The notes beneath the pieces were generated by a model that had not been told where the DNA came from, did no database searches, and saw only the letters and a program-made list of their open reading frames with translations. Below are positions 24,222 through 33,375 of a stretch of DNA of 64,000 bases, in pieces. A program made the position numbers and the translations under genes. Origin of the DNA: Firmicutes bacterium UBA6811 (GTDB lineage Bacteria; Bacillota; SHA-98; UBA4971); the NCBI GenBank assembly GCA_002452295.1, contig DKEX01000092.1, positions 1 to 64,000 on the forward strand, in the 5' to 3' direction. Numbering within the stretch: position 1 is the stretch's first letter; the number at the start of each line of letters is the position of its first letter.

Positions 24222-26633
24222 CTACTCCTCCCTGGAGTTCTTCAGAAGATCCCCGAACACGTCTCCGAGGGTGGGCCCAGCCTCATCCTTCTTGTCGGTG
24301 TACCTCTTGTATGCCTGTTTGTCCCCCTCGGCCTGGGCTTCCTTCAGGCTGAGACCGATTCGGTGGTCGCGGGGCCTCACGCTGATGACCTTCACCGACA
24401 CCTCGTCTCCGGGCTTCACGACTTCATCGGGTCGCGCGACCCTCCTGTCAGCGAGCTGAGATATGTGGACAAGCCCCTCGATCCCCGGCTCCAGCTCCAC
24501 GAAGGCGCCGAAGTCCGCGAGTTTCGTCACCTTGCCTGTGACGATGCCGCCCACGGGATAGCGGGACGTAACGTCCTCCCACGGATCCGGCAAGGTCTGC
24601 TTGAGCCCGAGGGAGATCCTCTCGCGGTCTCTGTCCACGGAGAGCACCTTCACCTTGATGTGATCGCCCTCCGACACCACGTCGTGGGGATCTGTCGTCC
24701 TCGTCCACGCCATGTCGGACACGTGAAGGAGGCCCTCGACGCCCTCGCCGATGTCGACGAACGCGCCGAAACTCACGACGCGCCTCACGATGCCGTCCAC
24801 GATCTCGCCTTCCTGCAGCGACTCGAGCACCCTGGCCTTCGCCTGGGCCGCCTCCTGCTCCTGTACAAGCCGGGCCGAGAGCACCACGTTCTTCTTGCTG
24901 CGATCGGCTTCGAGGACCTTCATTCGCAAGGTGCGGCCCACGAGGGGAGAAAGATCCGCCATCGGACGACGGCTCGCGTGGGACGCCGGCACAAATCCCC
25001 GCAGGCCGACATCCACCACCACGCCTCCCTTCACGACGTCGGTGACCTCGCCCTCGATGATCTCGCCGGTATCGAGCGCCCCCTGGACTGTCGCCCAGGC
25101 TCGCTCCGCATCGGCTTTCCTCTTGGAGAGGCGCGGCCTGCCTTCCTTGTCTTCCAGCCTCTCCACGAGCACGTCTATCTCCTGCCCGACATCAACGACG
25201 CCGACGCACGACTGCACCGACCTTCTGGAGACCTCGGACTTCGGCATAATACCTTCGGACTTGAGCCCGATATTAACAAGGACCTCGTCAGGCTGCACGG
25301 CGACGACCGTGCCTTTGACGATATCGCCCTCGGATACCTGCTCCTCGACGTGCATCTCCTCGGCCTCGACCATCTCATCGGGACCGGCGGGCGCCGTCTC
25401 CTCCTGCTCCCCGGCATCGCCTGCGTCAGCCGGCTGGGCCGCCTCCGCCGTCTCCCGTTCGGCCTCTGCCTCTACCTCTACCGTCTCCGCGGTCCCGGCT
25501 GGCTCCTCCGGCCCCTTGGGGCGCTCCGGTTCCTCCGGATGCTCTGGTTCCTCGGGGCGCTCCGGCTCCTCCGGTTCCCCGCCCTCAGGGCGCACGTCGT
25601 CCGGGGCGGCGGCCGCGTTGCCGGGAGCAGCCCCCATTGCCTGCTCCTCGTCCCTGGCTGCTACGTCGCCCTCGCTGCAGCACTCGTTGTCCCGGCGCTG
25701 TGGTTCGCCGTCGCCGCAGGACTCCGGCGGGCTTTTCTCGTCCTCTTGTGCGATCACTGGTTCCTCCCTTTCGTCCATCCTGTCTTCGCCCAGCACGCTC
25801 ATCCTCTCCATGACCTCCTCGATGACCCAATTCGGCGTCGATGCCCCCGCCGCAATCCCCACCTCTTTCACGCCGGAGAGATCCAGAGAATCCAGATCGG
25901 ACGCGGTTTCGACCCGGCATACCCTCGCCCCCTCGGCCTCACAGATCTCGGCGAGTCTTCGCGTGTTCGCGCTGGTCCGCCCGCCCACCACGATCATGGC
26001 ATCTACTGACCGTGCAAGCTCGCGCGCTGCCTGTTGCCTCTCTTCAGTTGCGTTACATATTGTATTGTAGGCCACAAGCTCTTTCGCCCGCAAAGCTAGG
26101 GCGGCAAGCACCTGGCGAAACGCCTCAACCGTCTGGGTGGTCTGGCAAACGACACCGACCCTGGGCCTCACGAGGCCGGAGAGGACGTCCCCGGCTGACC
26201 TTACAACCCGGGCCGCGCCTCCGGCACAACCGACAATCCCGACGACCTCGGAATGCCCCTCGTCTCCGACGATGAATACCTGATAGCCCTTGCGTCCCAG
26301 ATCTGCGGCCAGCCCTTGAGCCCGGCGAACATTGGGACAGGTAGCGTGCACCACCTCGAGGCCCCGTCTTTCGGCCTCTTCCAGCACATCAGGCGCCAGG
26401 CCATGAGACGGCACCACGAGGGCTCCCTCTTCGATCTCATTCAGGCTCGCAACAGGCGAGACTCCCTTTTCCTTCAGCCTCTCCACTACCTGCGGGTTGT
26501 GTACGAGAGGCCCGAGTGTAAACGCCGGCCCCCTCGATCCCGCCTTCTCCGCAATCTCCACCGCGCGACAGACCCCGTAGCAGAATCCCGTACGCCTACT
26601 TACAGTGACACGCAACCCATTGTTCCCTTTCAC
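24222..26633 (-). CDS. ispH: Fused 4-hydroxy-3-methylbut-2-enyl diphosphate reductase / ribosomal protein S1
   Basis: Bifunctional 803-residue protein. The N-terminal IspH (about 1-280) reduces HMBPP to IPP/DMAPP in the MEP isoprenoid pathway; its three cluster cysteines are in GFCYGVC, HATCPNV and [10 protein letters not shown]. An acidic Glu/Pro-rich linker (about 285-430) with [20 protein letters not shown] repeats follows. Then come four S1 RNA-binding domains (about 440-790), the last two closest to consensus ([38 protein letters not shown]). The fusion is known in clostridial genomes. GTG 26633 with GGGAG is preferred over ATG 26657. Last gene of the cmk-plsC operon. Confidence 0.95.
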   Translation of the reverse strand: MKGNNGLRVTVSRRTGFCYGVCRAVEIAEKAGSRGPAFTLGPLVHNPQVVERLKEKGVSPVASLNEIEEGALVVPSHGLAPDVLEEAERRGLEVVHATCPNVRRAQGLAADLGRKGYQVFIVGDEGHSEVVGIVGCAGGAARVVRSAGDVLSGLVRPRVGVVCQTTQTVEAFRQVLAALALRAKELVAYNTICNATEERQQAARELARSVDAMIVVGGRTSANTRRLAEICEAEGARVCRVETASDLDSLDLSGVKEVGIAAGASTPNWVIEEVMERMSVLGEDRMDEREEPVIAQEDEKSPPESCGDGEPQRRDNECCSEGDVAARDEEQAMGAAPGNAAAAPDDVRPEGGEPEEPERPEEPEHPEEPERPKGPEEPAGTAETVEVEAEAERETAEAAQPADAGDAGEQEETAPAGPDEMVEAEEMHVEEQVSEGDIVKGTVVAVQPDEVLVNIGLKSEGIMPKSEVSRRSVQSCVGVVDVGQEIDVLVERLEDKEGRPRLSKRKADAERAWATVQGALDTGEIIEGEVTDVVKGGVVVDVGLRGFVPASHASRRPMADLSPLVGRTLRMKVLEADRSKKNVVLSARLVQEQEAAQAKARVLESLQEGEIVDGIVRRVVSFGAFVDIGEGVEGLLHVSDMAWTRTTDPHDVVSEGDHIKVKVLSVDRDRERISLGLKQTLPDPWEDVTSRYPVGGIVTGKVTKLADFGAFVELEPGIEGLVHISQLADRRVARPDEVVKPGDEVSVKVISVRPRDHRIGLSLKEAQAEGDKQAYKRYTDKKDEAGPTLGDVFGDLLKNSREE

Positions 26634-26660
26634 GTAGTATCTCCCAAGGCCCGGCAAAAA

Positions 26661-27296
26661 TTATCTCGTCGCCTGCGCACCGCTGGCGATGAGGTCCGCT
26701 ATGTGCTGCATCATGATGTTCTTTACGTCTGCGGCGGCCGCCCCTCCCGCCTCCTGCGCGGGCCCCTGCGAAAGATCTGACGCGTATATGGGCCTGCCGA
26801 CTCGCACGGTGATCCTCCCCGGCCTCGGGAGCCGGCCCCCCTTTCGGATGACCCTGTCTGTGCCCACGATACCCACAGGCACGATGGGCGCACAGGTCTT
26901 CTCCGCAAGGATCGCAGCCCCCGAATACGGCGCCTGGAGCTGGCCGTTGAGGCTTCGCGTGCCCTCGGGGAACATCCCCAGAACCTGGCCTTTCGACAGG
27001 ACCCCGAGCGCCGTGTGAAAAGCCTCCCTGTCTGACTGCCCGCGCCTCACCGGGAACGCCCCAAGCATCGTGAGGACCCATCCGAACAGGCGGCTCGAGA
27101 ACAACTCGTGCTTGGCCATGAACCTCACGGGTCTACGGACCGCGCAGCCCAGGACTATCGGGTCGAGCATGCTCAGGTGGTTTGCCACCAGGATCACGGG
27201 CCCTTCGGAGGGAACGTTGTCCTCGCCTTCGACTCTTGTCTTGAAGACAACCCTGAGGACCATCCTCAGGATCGCCCGGACAGTCACGTAGAACAA
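26661..27296 (-). CDS. plsC: 1-acyl-sn-glycerol-3-phosphate acyltransferase
   Basis: Second acylation step of phosphatidic acid synthesis, membrane-associated, 211 residues. The HX4D catalytic box is ANHLSMLDPIVLG, the glycerol-phosphate binding block is MFPEGTRSLNG, and VPVGIVGTDRVI follows. An N-terminal hydrophobic helix provides the anchor. The start overlaps the end of cmk by 13 bp. Confidence 0.94.
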   Translation of the reverse strand: MFYVTVRAILRMVLRVVFKTRVEGEDNVPSEGPVILVANHLSMLDPIVLGCAVRRPVRFMAKHELFSSRLFGWVLTMLGAFPVRRGQSDREAFHTALGVLSKGQVLGMFPEGTRSLNGQLQAPYSGAAILAEKTCAPIVPVGIVGTDRVIRKGGRLPRPGRITVRVGRPIYASDLSQGPAQEAGGAAAADVKNIMMQHIADLIASGAQATR

Positions 27297-28057
27297 GCTC
27301 GTTCCCCCTTGACGCGCGACGGCTCAGGCTCATGACCACGGTCAGGACCAGGTGCATGGCCACCTATTACCTGCGCCACGATCCCAGCGACCTCGGCGAT
27401 CGTCTCATCCGGGGTCTTGCCCGTTGTGTCGATAATGACCGCGTCCGGAGCCGGGCGCAGCGGAGCCGCCTCGCGCTCACTGTCGATCCGGTCGCGATGG
27501 GTTACCCCGTCGGCGACCGCCCCTCGGCAGGCCTCGTGCCCCTGCTCGCGAGCCTGGGCAATCCGCCTCTGGACCCTCTCCTCGAGCGTGGCCACGAGGA
27601 ATACCTTCAAGTCGGCGTCGGGCGCGACGACTGTGCCGATGTCACGCCCGTCCATCACCACCCCGCCCTCGCGGGCGAGCGACCTCTGCCGGTCCAGAAG
27701 CGCGAGCCTCACCCCCGGAACCCGGGCCACCTCCGACACGCATGCGTCAATCTTGGGAGCGGCAAGCCTGTCAGTGACGTCTTCCCCGTCAACGAACGTG
27801 CGCGAGTTGCCACGCGCATCCGAGCATATGGTGATGTCGGTAGATCTGGCGAGCGCCGTGAGGGACTCCTCGGAAGAGACGTCAACCCCGAGACGCAGGG
27901 CCTCCAGCGCCACCGCCCGGTAAAAGTGACCGGTGCTGATGTAGCGCAGCCCGAACATGCTCGCGATCGCCTTCGCCACTGTGCTCTTGCCTGCCCCAGC
28001 AGGGCCGTCGATGGCGATCACAGGGCGCTTCGTTCCAACTTTTTGTCTATTCGACAT
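27284..28057 (-). CDS. cmk: Cytidylate kinase
   Basis: Phosphorylates CMP/dCMP in the cytoplasm, 257 residues. The P-loop IDGPAGAGKSTVAKAIA is at about residues 15-31, with LRYISTGHFYRAVALEAL and MDGRDIGTVVAPDADLKVFL after it. The C-terminal ~30 residues are an unusual His/Pro/Glu-rich extension beyond the usual end. It precedes plsC and ispH-rpsA, a conserved order in Bacillota. Confidence 0.95.
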   Translation of the reverse strand: MSNRQKVGTKRPVIAIDGPAGAGKSTVAKAIASMFGLRYISTGHFYRAVALEALRLGVDVSSEESLTALARSTDITICSDARGNSRTFVDGEDVTDRLAAPKIDACVSEVARVPGVRLALLDRQRSLAREGGVVMDGRDIGTVVAPDADLKVFLVATLEERVQRRIAQAREQGHEACRGAVADGVTHRDRIDSEREAAPLRPAPDAVIIDTTGKTPDETIAEVAGIVAQVIGGHAPGPDRGHEPEPSRVKGERACST

Positions 28058-28101
28058 CTATATCCCGATTCCTCTTCTTCCACAGGGAATTGCCCGGCGA
28101 A

Positions 28102-28335
28102 TCACGGAAAACTTGGCCCCGGCCCGGGATGCCCGGGTTCGACGACCTTCAGCCTTGTTCCCTCCAGCCGGTCGACCCTGCTGAGGTGCTCTCTTCCCCG
28201 GGCTGTGAATAGGGCAGCCTGCCCCAGGGCGGCGAGGGCCAACAGCACCAGAAGCGCCAGGCAAAAACCCCTCTCGAGGCGGACGAGAAGGTGCCGGGGC
28301 CCGCCGGAGGAACCACTCAATTCATCCTGCACCAC
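28102..28335 (-). CDS. Small single-span membrane protein, function unknown
   Basis: 77 residues when started at GTG 28335, which follows GGGGAGGGG at about 9-base spacing inside the end of the flavoprotein gene. A basic segment (HLLVRLERG) leads into one membrane helix (FCLALLVLLALAALGQAALF). A short outer tail SRVDRLEGTRLKVVEP follows. It overlaps the HI0933-type gene by 14 bp and precedes cmk by 44 bp, so it is an operon member. I do not recognise a named family. Confidence 0.6.
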   Translation of the reverse strand: MVQDELSGSSGGPRHLLVRLERGFCLALLVLLALAALGQAALFTARGREHLSRVDRLEGTRLKVVEPGHPGPGPSFP

Positions 28336-29620
28336 TTGCCACAGCCCCTCCCCTGGCGGCCGAGAGGCCCGCCACGTACCCCGTGGAGAATGCTGCCTGG
28401 AGGTTGAACCCGCCCGTTGTGCCGTCCACGTCCATGACCTCGCCGGCGAAATACACGCCCGGCGCAAGCCTTGACTCCATCGTGCGCGGATCGATCTCCT
28501 CCACGCTCACCCCTCCCGCGGTGACCATGCCTTCCTCCACAGGTCGAGTCGCCCTCACGGTCAGGGCAAGGCTCTTGATGACTCTTCCCAGCGCGAGCCT
28601 CTCCTCCCGGGTCACCTGCGAAACCAGCCGGGCATCGGGTATGCCCGCCTCGCGGACCACGATGGATATGAGCCTTGCCGGCACAAGCTCCATAAGGGAG
28701 TTAGGCACCCGCCGGCGGAAGTGCCGGTCAAAGGCCTGCCGTATCTCCTCATCCACCCCTGCTGTGGTGAGTGCCGGCTTGAGGTCCACGACGAGCCTTG
28801 CCGGGCCCCTGCCGCGCGCGAGGGCGAGGGCGATCTCCCGCGACAGGGCGAGGATCACAGGGCCGGACACGCCAAAGTGCGTGAACAGCATCTCCCCGAA
28901 CCCCGTCTCCACCTTCCGCCCGGCCACGAACGACGTCACGGTCACGCCTTGCAGCGCGAGGCCGGCAAGCCCGGGCACCCACGGCTCCCGAGTCTCCAGG
29001 GGCACCAGGGACGCCCTCGGTTCCACTATCGTGTGGCCGATCTCGGCAGCCATACGGTAGCCGTTGCCGGTACACCCCGTCATTGGATATGTTATCCCGC
29101 CGGTTGCGATTATCGCCGCATCGCACGAGACGAGCCCCGGCGCCATCGGAACCCTGCCGGCGATCACCCCGCGCACCTCGCCATCCCTGACGAGGATGCG
29201 CTCGGCCTTCCAGACGCACCTCGTCTCGACCCCCTTTTTCCTGGCATGGGTGGTGAGAGCGGTGAGCACGTCCCTGCCGATCCCCGAGAACGGGAACACC
29301 CTGCCATCACTATCAACCCTGCTCCCAACGCCAAGGCTGCCGAAGAAGTCCCTCAGCCTTGCGGAGTCGAGCGTGGATAACGCTGAATACAGGAACCTGC
29401 CGTTCCCGAGCATCCCGGCCACGAGACCGTCGACATCGGTATCGTGCGTGAAATTGCACCTGCCCCCTCCGGTCAGAAGGAGCTTGCGCCCGACCTCGGG
29501 ATTGCGTTCGAGGAGGATGACCCTCGCCCCGCTCGCGGCCGCCGTGGCGGCGGCCATGAGGCCGGCGGGCCCACCCCCCATCACGATCACGCGCCGTCCC
29601 CGGCGAGGCTCTCGCCTCAA
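28322..29620 (-). CDS. HI0933-type NAD(P)/FAD-dependent oxidoreductase
   Basis: 432-residue flavoprotein of the HI0933/BaiN family. The N-terminal FAD motif is VIVMGGGPAGLMAAATAA with LLERNPEVGRKLLLTGGGRCN. IIATGGITYPMTGCTGNGY lies mid-protein and GVYFAGEVMDVDGTTGGFNLQ near the C terminus. Cytoplasmic; substrates of most family members are unknown. The TTG start is weakly supported because the SD GAGGAG abuts it, and GTG 29590 could be the true start. It belongs to the operon leading to cmk. Confidence 0.9.
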   Translation of the reverse strand: MRREPRRGRRVIVMGGGPAGLMAAATAAASGARVILLERNPEVGRKLLLTGGGRCNFTHDTDVDGLVAGMLGNGRFLYSALSTLDSARLRDFFGSLGVGSRVDSDGRVFPFSGIGRDVLTALTTHARKKGVETRCVWKAERILVRDGEVRGVIAGRVPMAPGLVSCDAAIIATGGITYPMTGCTGNGYRMAAEIGHTIVEPRASLVPLETREPWVPGLAGLALQGVTVTSFVAGRKVETGFGEMLFTHFGVSGPVILALSREIALALARGRGPARLVVDLKPALTTAGVDEEIRQAFDRHFRRRVPNSLMELVPARLISIVVREAGIPDARLVSQVTREERLALGRVIKSLALTVRATRPVEEGMVTAGGVSVEEIDPRTMESRLAPGVYFAGEVMDVDGTTGGFNLQAAFSTGYVAGLSAARGGAVASGAG

Positions 29621-29726
29621 CTCCTCGCCACCCTCGCACCTTGCATGGAATAACCGGGTCGCTACAGGCCCGGTGGCACATGGGAAGCTATTCTCTACGA
29701 GCCGTCAATATCCTGCCGGCCCGGCG

Positions 29727-30530
29727 TCAGCGTCTTGCACCTGCGTCCAGGTTCGCGTTCCCGTCCACCTCATCCCTCCGCCGCACCGGACGCGATGCCT
29801 TTCGGGCGCGGGCCTTCGCAGCAAGCTCCCGCACCCATCGGGTCTCCCCATCTGACAGGTGTCTCCAGGCTCCAGACGGAAGGCCCCCCAGAACGAGCCT
29901 GCCAAGGCGCGTCCTCCTCAGGTGAACCACAGGGTGGCCCACGGCTTCGAGCATGTACCTGACCTCCCGCTTTCTGCCCTCGTGGATCTCCACCTCCAGC
30001 ACAGCGGATATACCGTCGCTCCTTGCGACCCTGACCTTCGCCGGCGCCGTGACCACATCGCCAAGCCTCACGCCTCGCCGGAGCGCCTCGAGTTCTCGCT
30101 CGCCAGGCACCCCTTCCACCCTGGCCACGTATGTCTTCGGCACCTCGAACCTGGGATGGGTCAGGGCGTACGCCGCGTCGCCGTCGTTTGTGAGAAGGAG
30201 GAGCCCTTCGGTGCCGAAGTCAAGCCTGCCCACAGGAAACAGCCTCCGGCCTGCAGATGGAACGAGGTCCAGCACGGTGGGGCGCCCTTGCGGGTCGCGG
30301 GTGGTGGAAAGATAGCCAGCGGGTTTGTTGAGAAGCAAGTACACCTTCCTGTCATCGACGGCGATGGGCTTTCCGTCGACTCTGACTTCGGCGCGTGCGG
30401 GGTCCACCCCCGCCCCGGGCTCGCGCACGACCACGCCGTCAACCTCCACCCGGCCTTCCCGGATGATGTCGGCGCTGCGCCTCCTGGAGGCGACACCCGC
30501 GTCAGCAAGCACCTTCTGCAGTCGTTCCAT
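29727..30530 (-). CDS. rluB: Ribosomal large-subunit pseudouridine synthase B
   Basis: RsuA/RluB-type pseudouridine synthase modifying 23S rRNA, 267 residues. The N-terminal S4 domain is MERLQKVLADAGVASRR, the catalytic block is VGRLDFGTEGLLLLTNDGD with the essential Asp, and IHEGRKREVRYMLEAVGHPV carries the C-terminal KR motif. A basic tail follows. It lies 21 bp after ktrA. Confidence 0.95.
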   Translation of the reverse strand: MERLQKVLADAGVASRRRSADIIREGRVEVDGVVVREPGAGVDPARAEVRVDGKPIAVDDRKVYLLLNKPAGYLSTTRDPQGRPTVLDLVPSAGRRLFPVGRLDFGTEGLLLLTNDGDAAYALTHPRFEVPKTYVARVEGVPGERELEALRRGVRLGDVVTAPAKVRVARSDGISAVLEVEIHEGRKREVRYMLEAVGHPVVHLRRTRLGRLVLGGLPSGAWRHLSDGETRWVRELAAKARARKASRPVRRRDEVDGNANLDAGARR

Positions 30531-30551
30531 TCCAAAACCACCGGCTCCGCG

Positions 30552-31202
30552 CTACCTCGTCTTCTTGAGCCTGTCCAGGCTCTCGGTGGAGCCGAGGATC
30601 ACGAGTACGTCGCCCTCGCGCACCCTGTCGTCGGCGCCCGGCGAGACCTTCACCTGGTTGCCGGAGCGAATGGCGACCACGTTGGCGCCGTAATGGGCCC
30701 GGAGGTTGAGATCCCTCAGGGTCTTGTCGGCGAACTCCTCGGTGGCCACGATCTCCGCCACGCCGTAGTCCGGGGAGAGCTCAATGTATTCGAGGATGTT
30801 GGACGACCCGAGGCTGTTGGCCAGCCTGACCCCCATGTCCCGTTCGGGGTAAACCACCCGGTCCACGCCCAGCTTCTCCAGGAGTTTGCCGTGCAGCTCG
30901 TCGGTGGCCTTGGCGACCACGTACGCAACCCCGATCTCCTTCAGTATCATGCATGCAAGGATGCTCGACCTGATGTCCTGCCCGACGGTGACTATGGCCA
31001 CATCCACGTTGCGGATGCCGAGGGCCCGCAGCGCCTCTTCGTCTGTGGCATCCGCCTGCACCGCATGGGTAACATCGTCGGCGACATGCTGGACCTTGTC
31101 AGGGTCGAGGTCGATGGCGACGACCTCGTGGCCCATCTTCGTGAGAGTGCGGGCCACGCTGGTGCCGAACTTCCCGAGCCCGACCACCGCAAACTGGCGC
31201 AT
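30552..31202 (-). CDS. Potassium channel regulatory subunit (KtrA/TrkA type)
   Basis: Cytoplasmic RCK protein gating a K+ channel, 216 residues. The N-terminal NAD(H)/ATP-binding Rossmann domain has VVGLGKFGTSVARTL and VVAIDLDPDKV. The C-terminal RCK_C domain is at about 135-216 (LRDLNLRAHYGANVVAIR, VREGDVLVILGS). ATG 31202 follows CGGAG at 9-base spacing. No membrane partner (KtrB/TrkH) is encoded nearby. It leads the rluB-HI0933-cmk series. Confidence 0.92.
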   Translation of the reverse strand: MRQFAVVGLGKFGTSVARTLTKMGHEVVAIDLDPDKVQHVADDVTHAVQADATDEEALRALGIRNVDVAIVTVGQDIRSSILACMILKEIGVAYVVAKATDELHGKLLEKLGVDRVVYPERDMGVRLANSLGSSNILEYIELSPDYGVAEIVATEEFADKTLRDLNLRAHYGANVVAIRSGNQVKVSPGADDRVREGDVLVILGSTESLDRLKKTR

Positions 31203-31538
31203 CGTTATCATCTCCGTCCCGGCTGTACAGCAGTCGGCGGGCCGACGAGGCGCGCAAAACAACAGGGCGCCGTCCCGCCCTCCGCCAGAAAGCGCCTGCT
31301 CTGCTCAGGACGATCTTACAGCACAACGGGGGAGAATGCAACCTTGGGAAGGGTTGCCTGAAGAGTGCCCCACCCTGGGGAGGGTGAGAACAGCGTGTGG
31401 GAATGACGGGCACGGAAGGCGGCACGTGGAGGTCCCGGCCCTGGATTGGTCGCGCCTCCGGCCTCCGGCCCCAGCGCCGGTGCCGGTGCCGGTGCCACGC
31501 AAGATGCCCCGGTCATCACTGGGCGCGAGGCGTCGACG
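31203..31538. promoter_or_regulatory. Intergenic region ytfJ-ktrA with sigma-A promoter
   Basis: Minus strand TTGCAT (31341-31336), 17-bp spacer, TAAGAT (31318-31313) forms a good promoter for ktrA with a leader of about 105 bases. Just upstream are two related hairpins, GCAACCTT/AAGGGTTGC (31337-31357) and CACCCT-GGGG-AGGGTG (about 31370-31386), which could be operators or the ytfJ terminator. A short GGTGCC-type tandem repeat lies near 31480-31500. No gene is seen. Confidence 0.55.
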
Positions 31539-32003
31539 TCACTGGGCGCCGCCCTGGACGTTGGGCCTCTGGGCCTGCGCCTCCTGCGCCGGGGACCCCT
31601 GGCGCTTCCTGCCGGACATCTGGCCGAGGAGCTGTGGCACGACATCGATGAGCCTGTCTATTATGGCCCCCCCGTCCACCGGCAGCGCGCGGATCTGCCC
31701 CTGGCCCACCACAAGGAACGCCACGGGCTGCACAGTTATCCCTGCTCCGGCGCCACCGCCGAAGGGGAGTTCCCCCGCCCCGCTGCTCGCCGCCCCGTGC
31801 TGCGCCTGCCCGGCGGCCTGATCACCTGATCCAGGAAACTCGCTGCCGCCTGCGGCGAACCCGAACGTAACGCGGGACACGGGGAGGATGACTGTCCCAT
31901 CAGGGGTCTCCACCGGGTCCCCCAGGATGGTGTTGACGTCCACCATCTCCTTGATGCTGTCCATGGTGGTCTTCATGAGTGCTTCTATCGGGTGGTCGGG
32001 CAT
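31539..32003 (-). CDS. ytfJ: Sporulation protein YtfJ (GerW)
   Basis: Small soluble protein of 154 residues. The conserved N terminus MPDHPIEALMKTTMDSIKEM is followed by VNTILGDPVETPDGTVILPVSRV, then a Gly/Ala/Gln-rich insert. The conserved core is ITVQPVAFLVVGQGQIRALPV. YtfJ/GerW is needed for proper spore germination with some nutrients in B. subtilis. The low-complexity Gln/Ala tail is atypical. It overlaps the DUF2953 gene by 19 bp, matching the ytfI-ytfJ pair of Bacillus. Confidence 0.93.
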   Translation of the reverse strand: MPDHPIEALMKTTMDSIKEMVDVNTILGDPVETPDGTVILPVSRVTFGFAAGGSEFPGSGDQAAGQAQHGAASSGAGELPFGGGAGAGITVQPVAFLVVGQGQIRALPVDGGAIIDRLIDVVPQLLGQMSGRKRQGSPAQEAQAQRPNVQGGAQ

Positions 32004-32710
32004 GACATGCGTCGCCTCCTCCGCTTCACCCGGATGCCCCGGAGGATAATATAACCTGGGGTCAGAGCCACTATGCAGTCCACGGAGGCGTCGAGACCCG
32101 CGCGGTCGTAGCGTGGCACAATGTTGATGTCAGGCTTTCCCCGCAAAAACCGCAGTGGCACGGGGGAGGCGGCCAGCCCCGTGTTTATGAGCGCGTACGC
32201 AAGCCCAACCCCGATAGCGGTCGTCGCGGCCTCGCCGGACCCCAGCGCCACGCGGACCCGGAGCCTGTGGACGTCGAGGCCTGTTGATTTCAGGACGGCA
32301 TAGAAGAAGCTCGCGATGCGCCGGCTGCCCCGGCGGCGACAGTCGGGGGACCGGCCCTTCCCGTCTCCCTGTGCGACGCCGTCATCAGGGCCCCCGAGGC
32401 GTTTCACCATGGACCTGGCGCGCGATATCCACGTCGAAATGACGACGGCGCCGTCCTCGTGGGCGTCAGGGCCACCGCCGGCTGCCGGAGCGGTCGCCGC
32501 CGGGCGGCCGCGCTCCTCCCCCGGGCGCGGAGGCACCTTGCGGTATACCGGAATCCACACAAGCCCCGACAGCACGCCCACCCATACCCGAACGGTGCTT
32601 TTCCCGCGCGCCCTGGTAAAGCGCACCGACACCTTCAGGGGCAGCATGATGATGACGAGAAGAGCCGCCACAACGCTGAAGATGACGGCGACGACAACAC
32701 CCCATCGCAA
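31985..32710 (-). CDS. DUF2953 membrane protein (YtfI-like)
   Basis: 241 residues. An N-terminal membrane helix (VVVAVIFSVVAALLVIIML) precedes a strand segment LKVSVRFTRARGKSTVRV typical of DUF2953 and a charged middle. The C-terminal part is GLAYALINTGL..LRFLRGKPDINIVPRYDR ending in an Arg-rich tail. Function is unknown; pairing with ytfJ implies a sporulation role. It lies 62 bp after scpB. Confidence 0.85.
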   Translation of the reverse strand: MRWGVVVAVIFSVVAALLVIIMLPLKVSVRFTRARGKSTVRVWVGVLSGLVWIPVYRKVPPRPGEERGRPAATAPAAGGGPDAHEDGAVVISTWISRARSMVKRLGGPDDGVAQGDGKGRSPDCRRRGSRRIASFFYAVLKSTGLDVHRLRVRVALGSGEAATTAIGVGLAYALINTGLAASPVPLRFLRGKPDINIVPRYDRAGLDASVDCIVALTPGYIILRGIRVKRRRRRMSCPTTR

Positions 32711-32772
32711 CTTCGTCGCCTCCGCACGCAGGGCGAAAGGCCCGGACGTTCCAGGATCGCTCGTTCACAGTA

Positions 32773-33375
32773 TTATCCCCGCGCCGGCATCGTGATATCC
32801 CTGCGGCGGGATGAGGCAGGCCGGGGCACGGCGCTGCTACGCAGCCCGAAGCCCGGCAGGGTCGCTTCGTCGCCTTCGATCGGGGGAAGATCGTCGAGGG
32901 ACGAAAGGCCAAACCAGCGAAGAAACTCCGGGGTCGTCCCGTAGAGGACGGGCCGTCCGGGTGCCTTTTTCCGGCCCACAGGCCGCACGAGCCCGCGCTC
33001 CATCAGGGTACCAAGCACGCCGTCCACCCTGACTCCCCGGATCATCTCAAGCTCGGCCCGGGTGACAGGCTGCCTGTAGGCTATCATGGCAACTGTTTCC
33101 AGCGCGGCCCTGGACAGAGCCTGCCTGGTCCCGACGCTGAGCCTTGCTATGTAGTCGGCATGCTCCGGCCGCGTCGCCATCTGGTAACCGCCTGCGACGA
33201 AGACGATCTGCATGCCGCGGCCTTCCCGGCCGTATTCGCGCCGGAGATCGTCTATAACGGCATCGACGGTTCTCGGGTCGACGCCGAGGATCTCCCCCAT
33301 CTCCCGGGCGGAAACAGGATGAGGCGACGCGAATACCATCGCCTCGATGGCGGCCCTGGCCTCCCTATACTCCAT
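32773..33375 (-). CDS. scpB: Segregation and condensation protein B
   Basis: Winged-helix dimeric subunit of the SMC-ScpAB condensin, 200 residues. It contains IEAMVFASPHPVSAREM and LSRAALETVAMIAYRQPVTRAELE with GVRVDGVLGTLMERGLV, the conserved ScpB core. ATG 33375 was chosen because upstream sequence does not match the family; it overlaps the scpA 3' end by 11 bp. Confidence 0.95.
   Translation of the reverse strand: MEYREARAAIEAMVFASPHPVSAREMGEILGVDPRTVDAVIDDLRREYGREGRGMQIVFVAGGYQMATRPEHADYIARLSVGTRQALSRAALETVAMIAYRQPVTRAELEMIRGVRVDGVLGTLMERGLVRPVGRKKAPGRPVLYGTTPEFLRWFGLSSLDDLPPIEGDEATLPGFGLRSSAVPRPASSRRRDITMPARG

Noticed and set aside
24186..26009. 607-codon open frame on the plus strand
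   Set aside because: It is antisense to ispH-rpsA, has no family resemblance, and is a by-product of high G+C codon usage.
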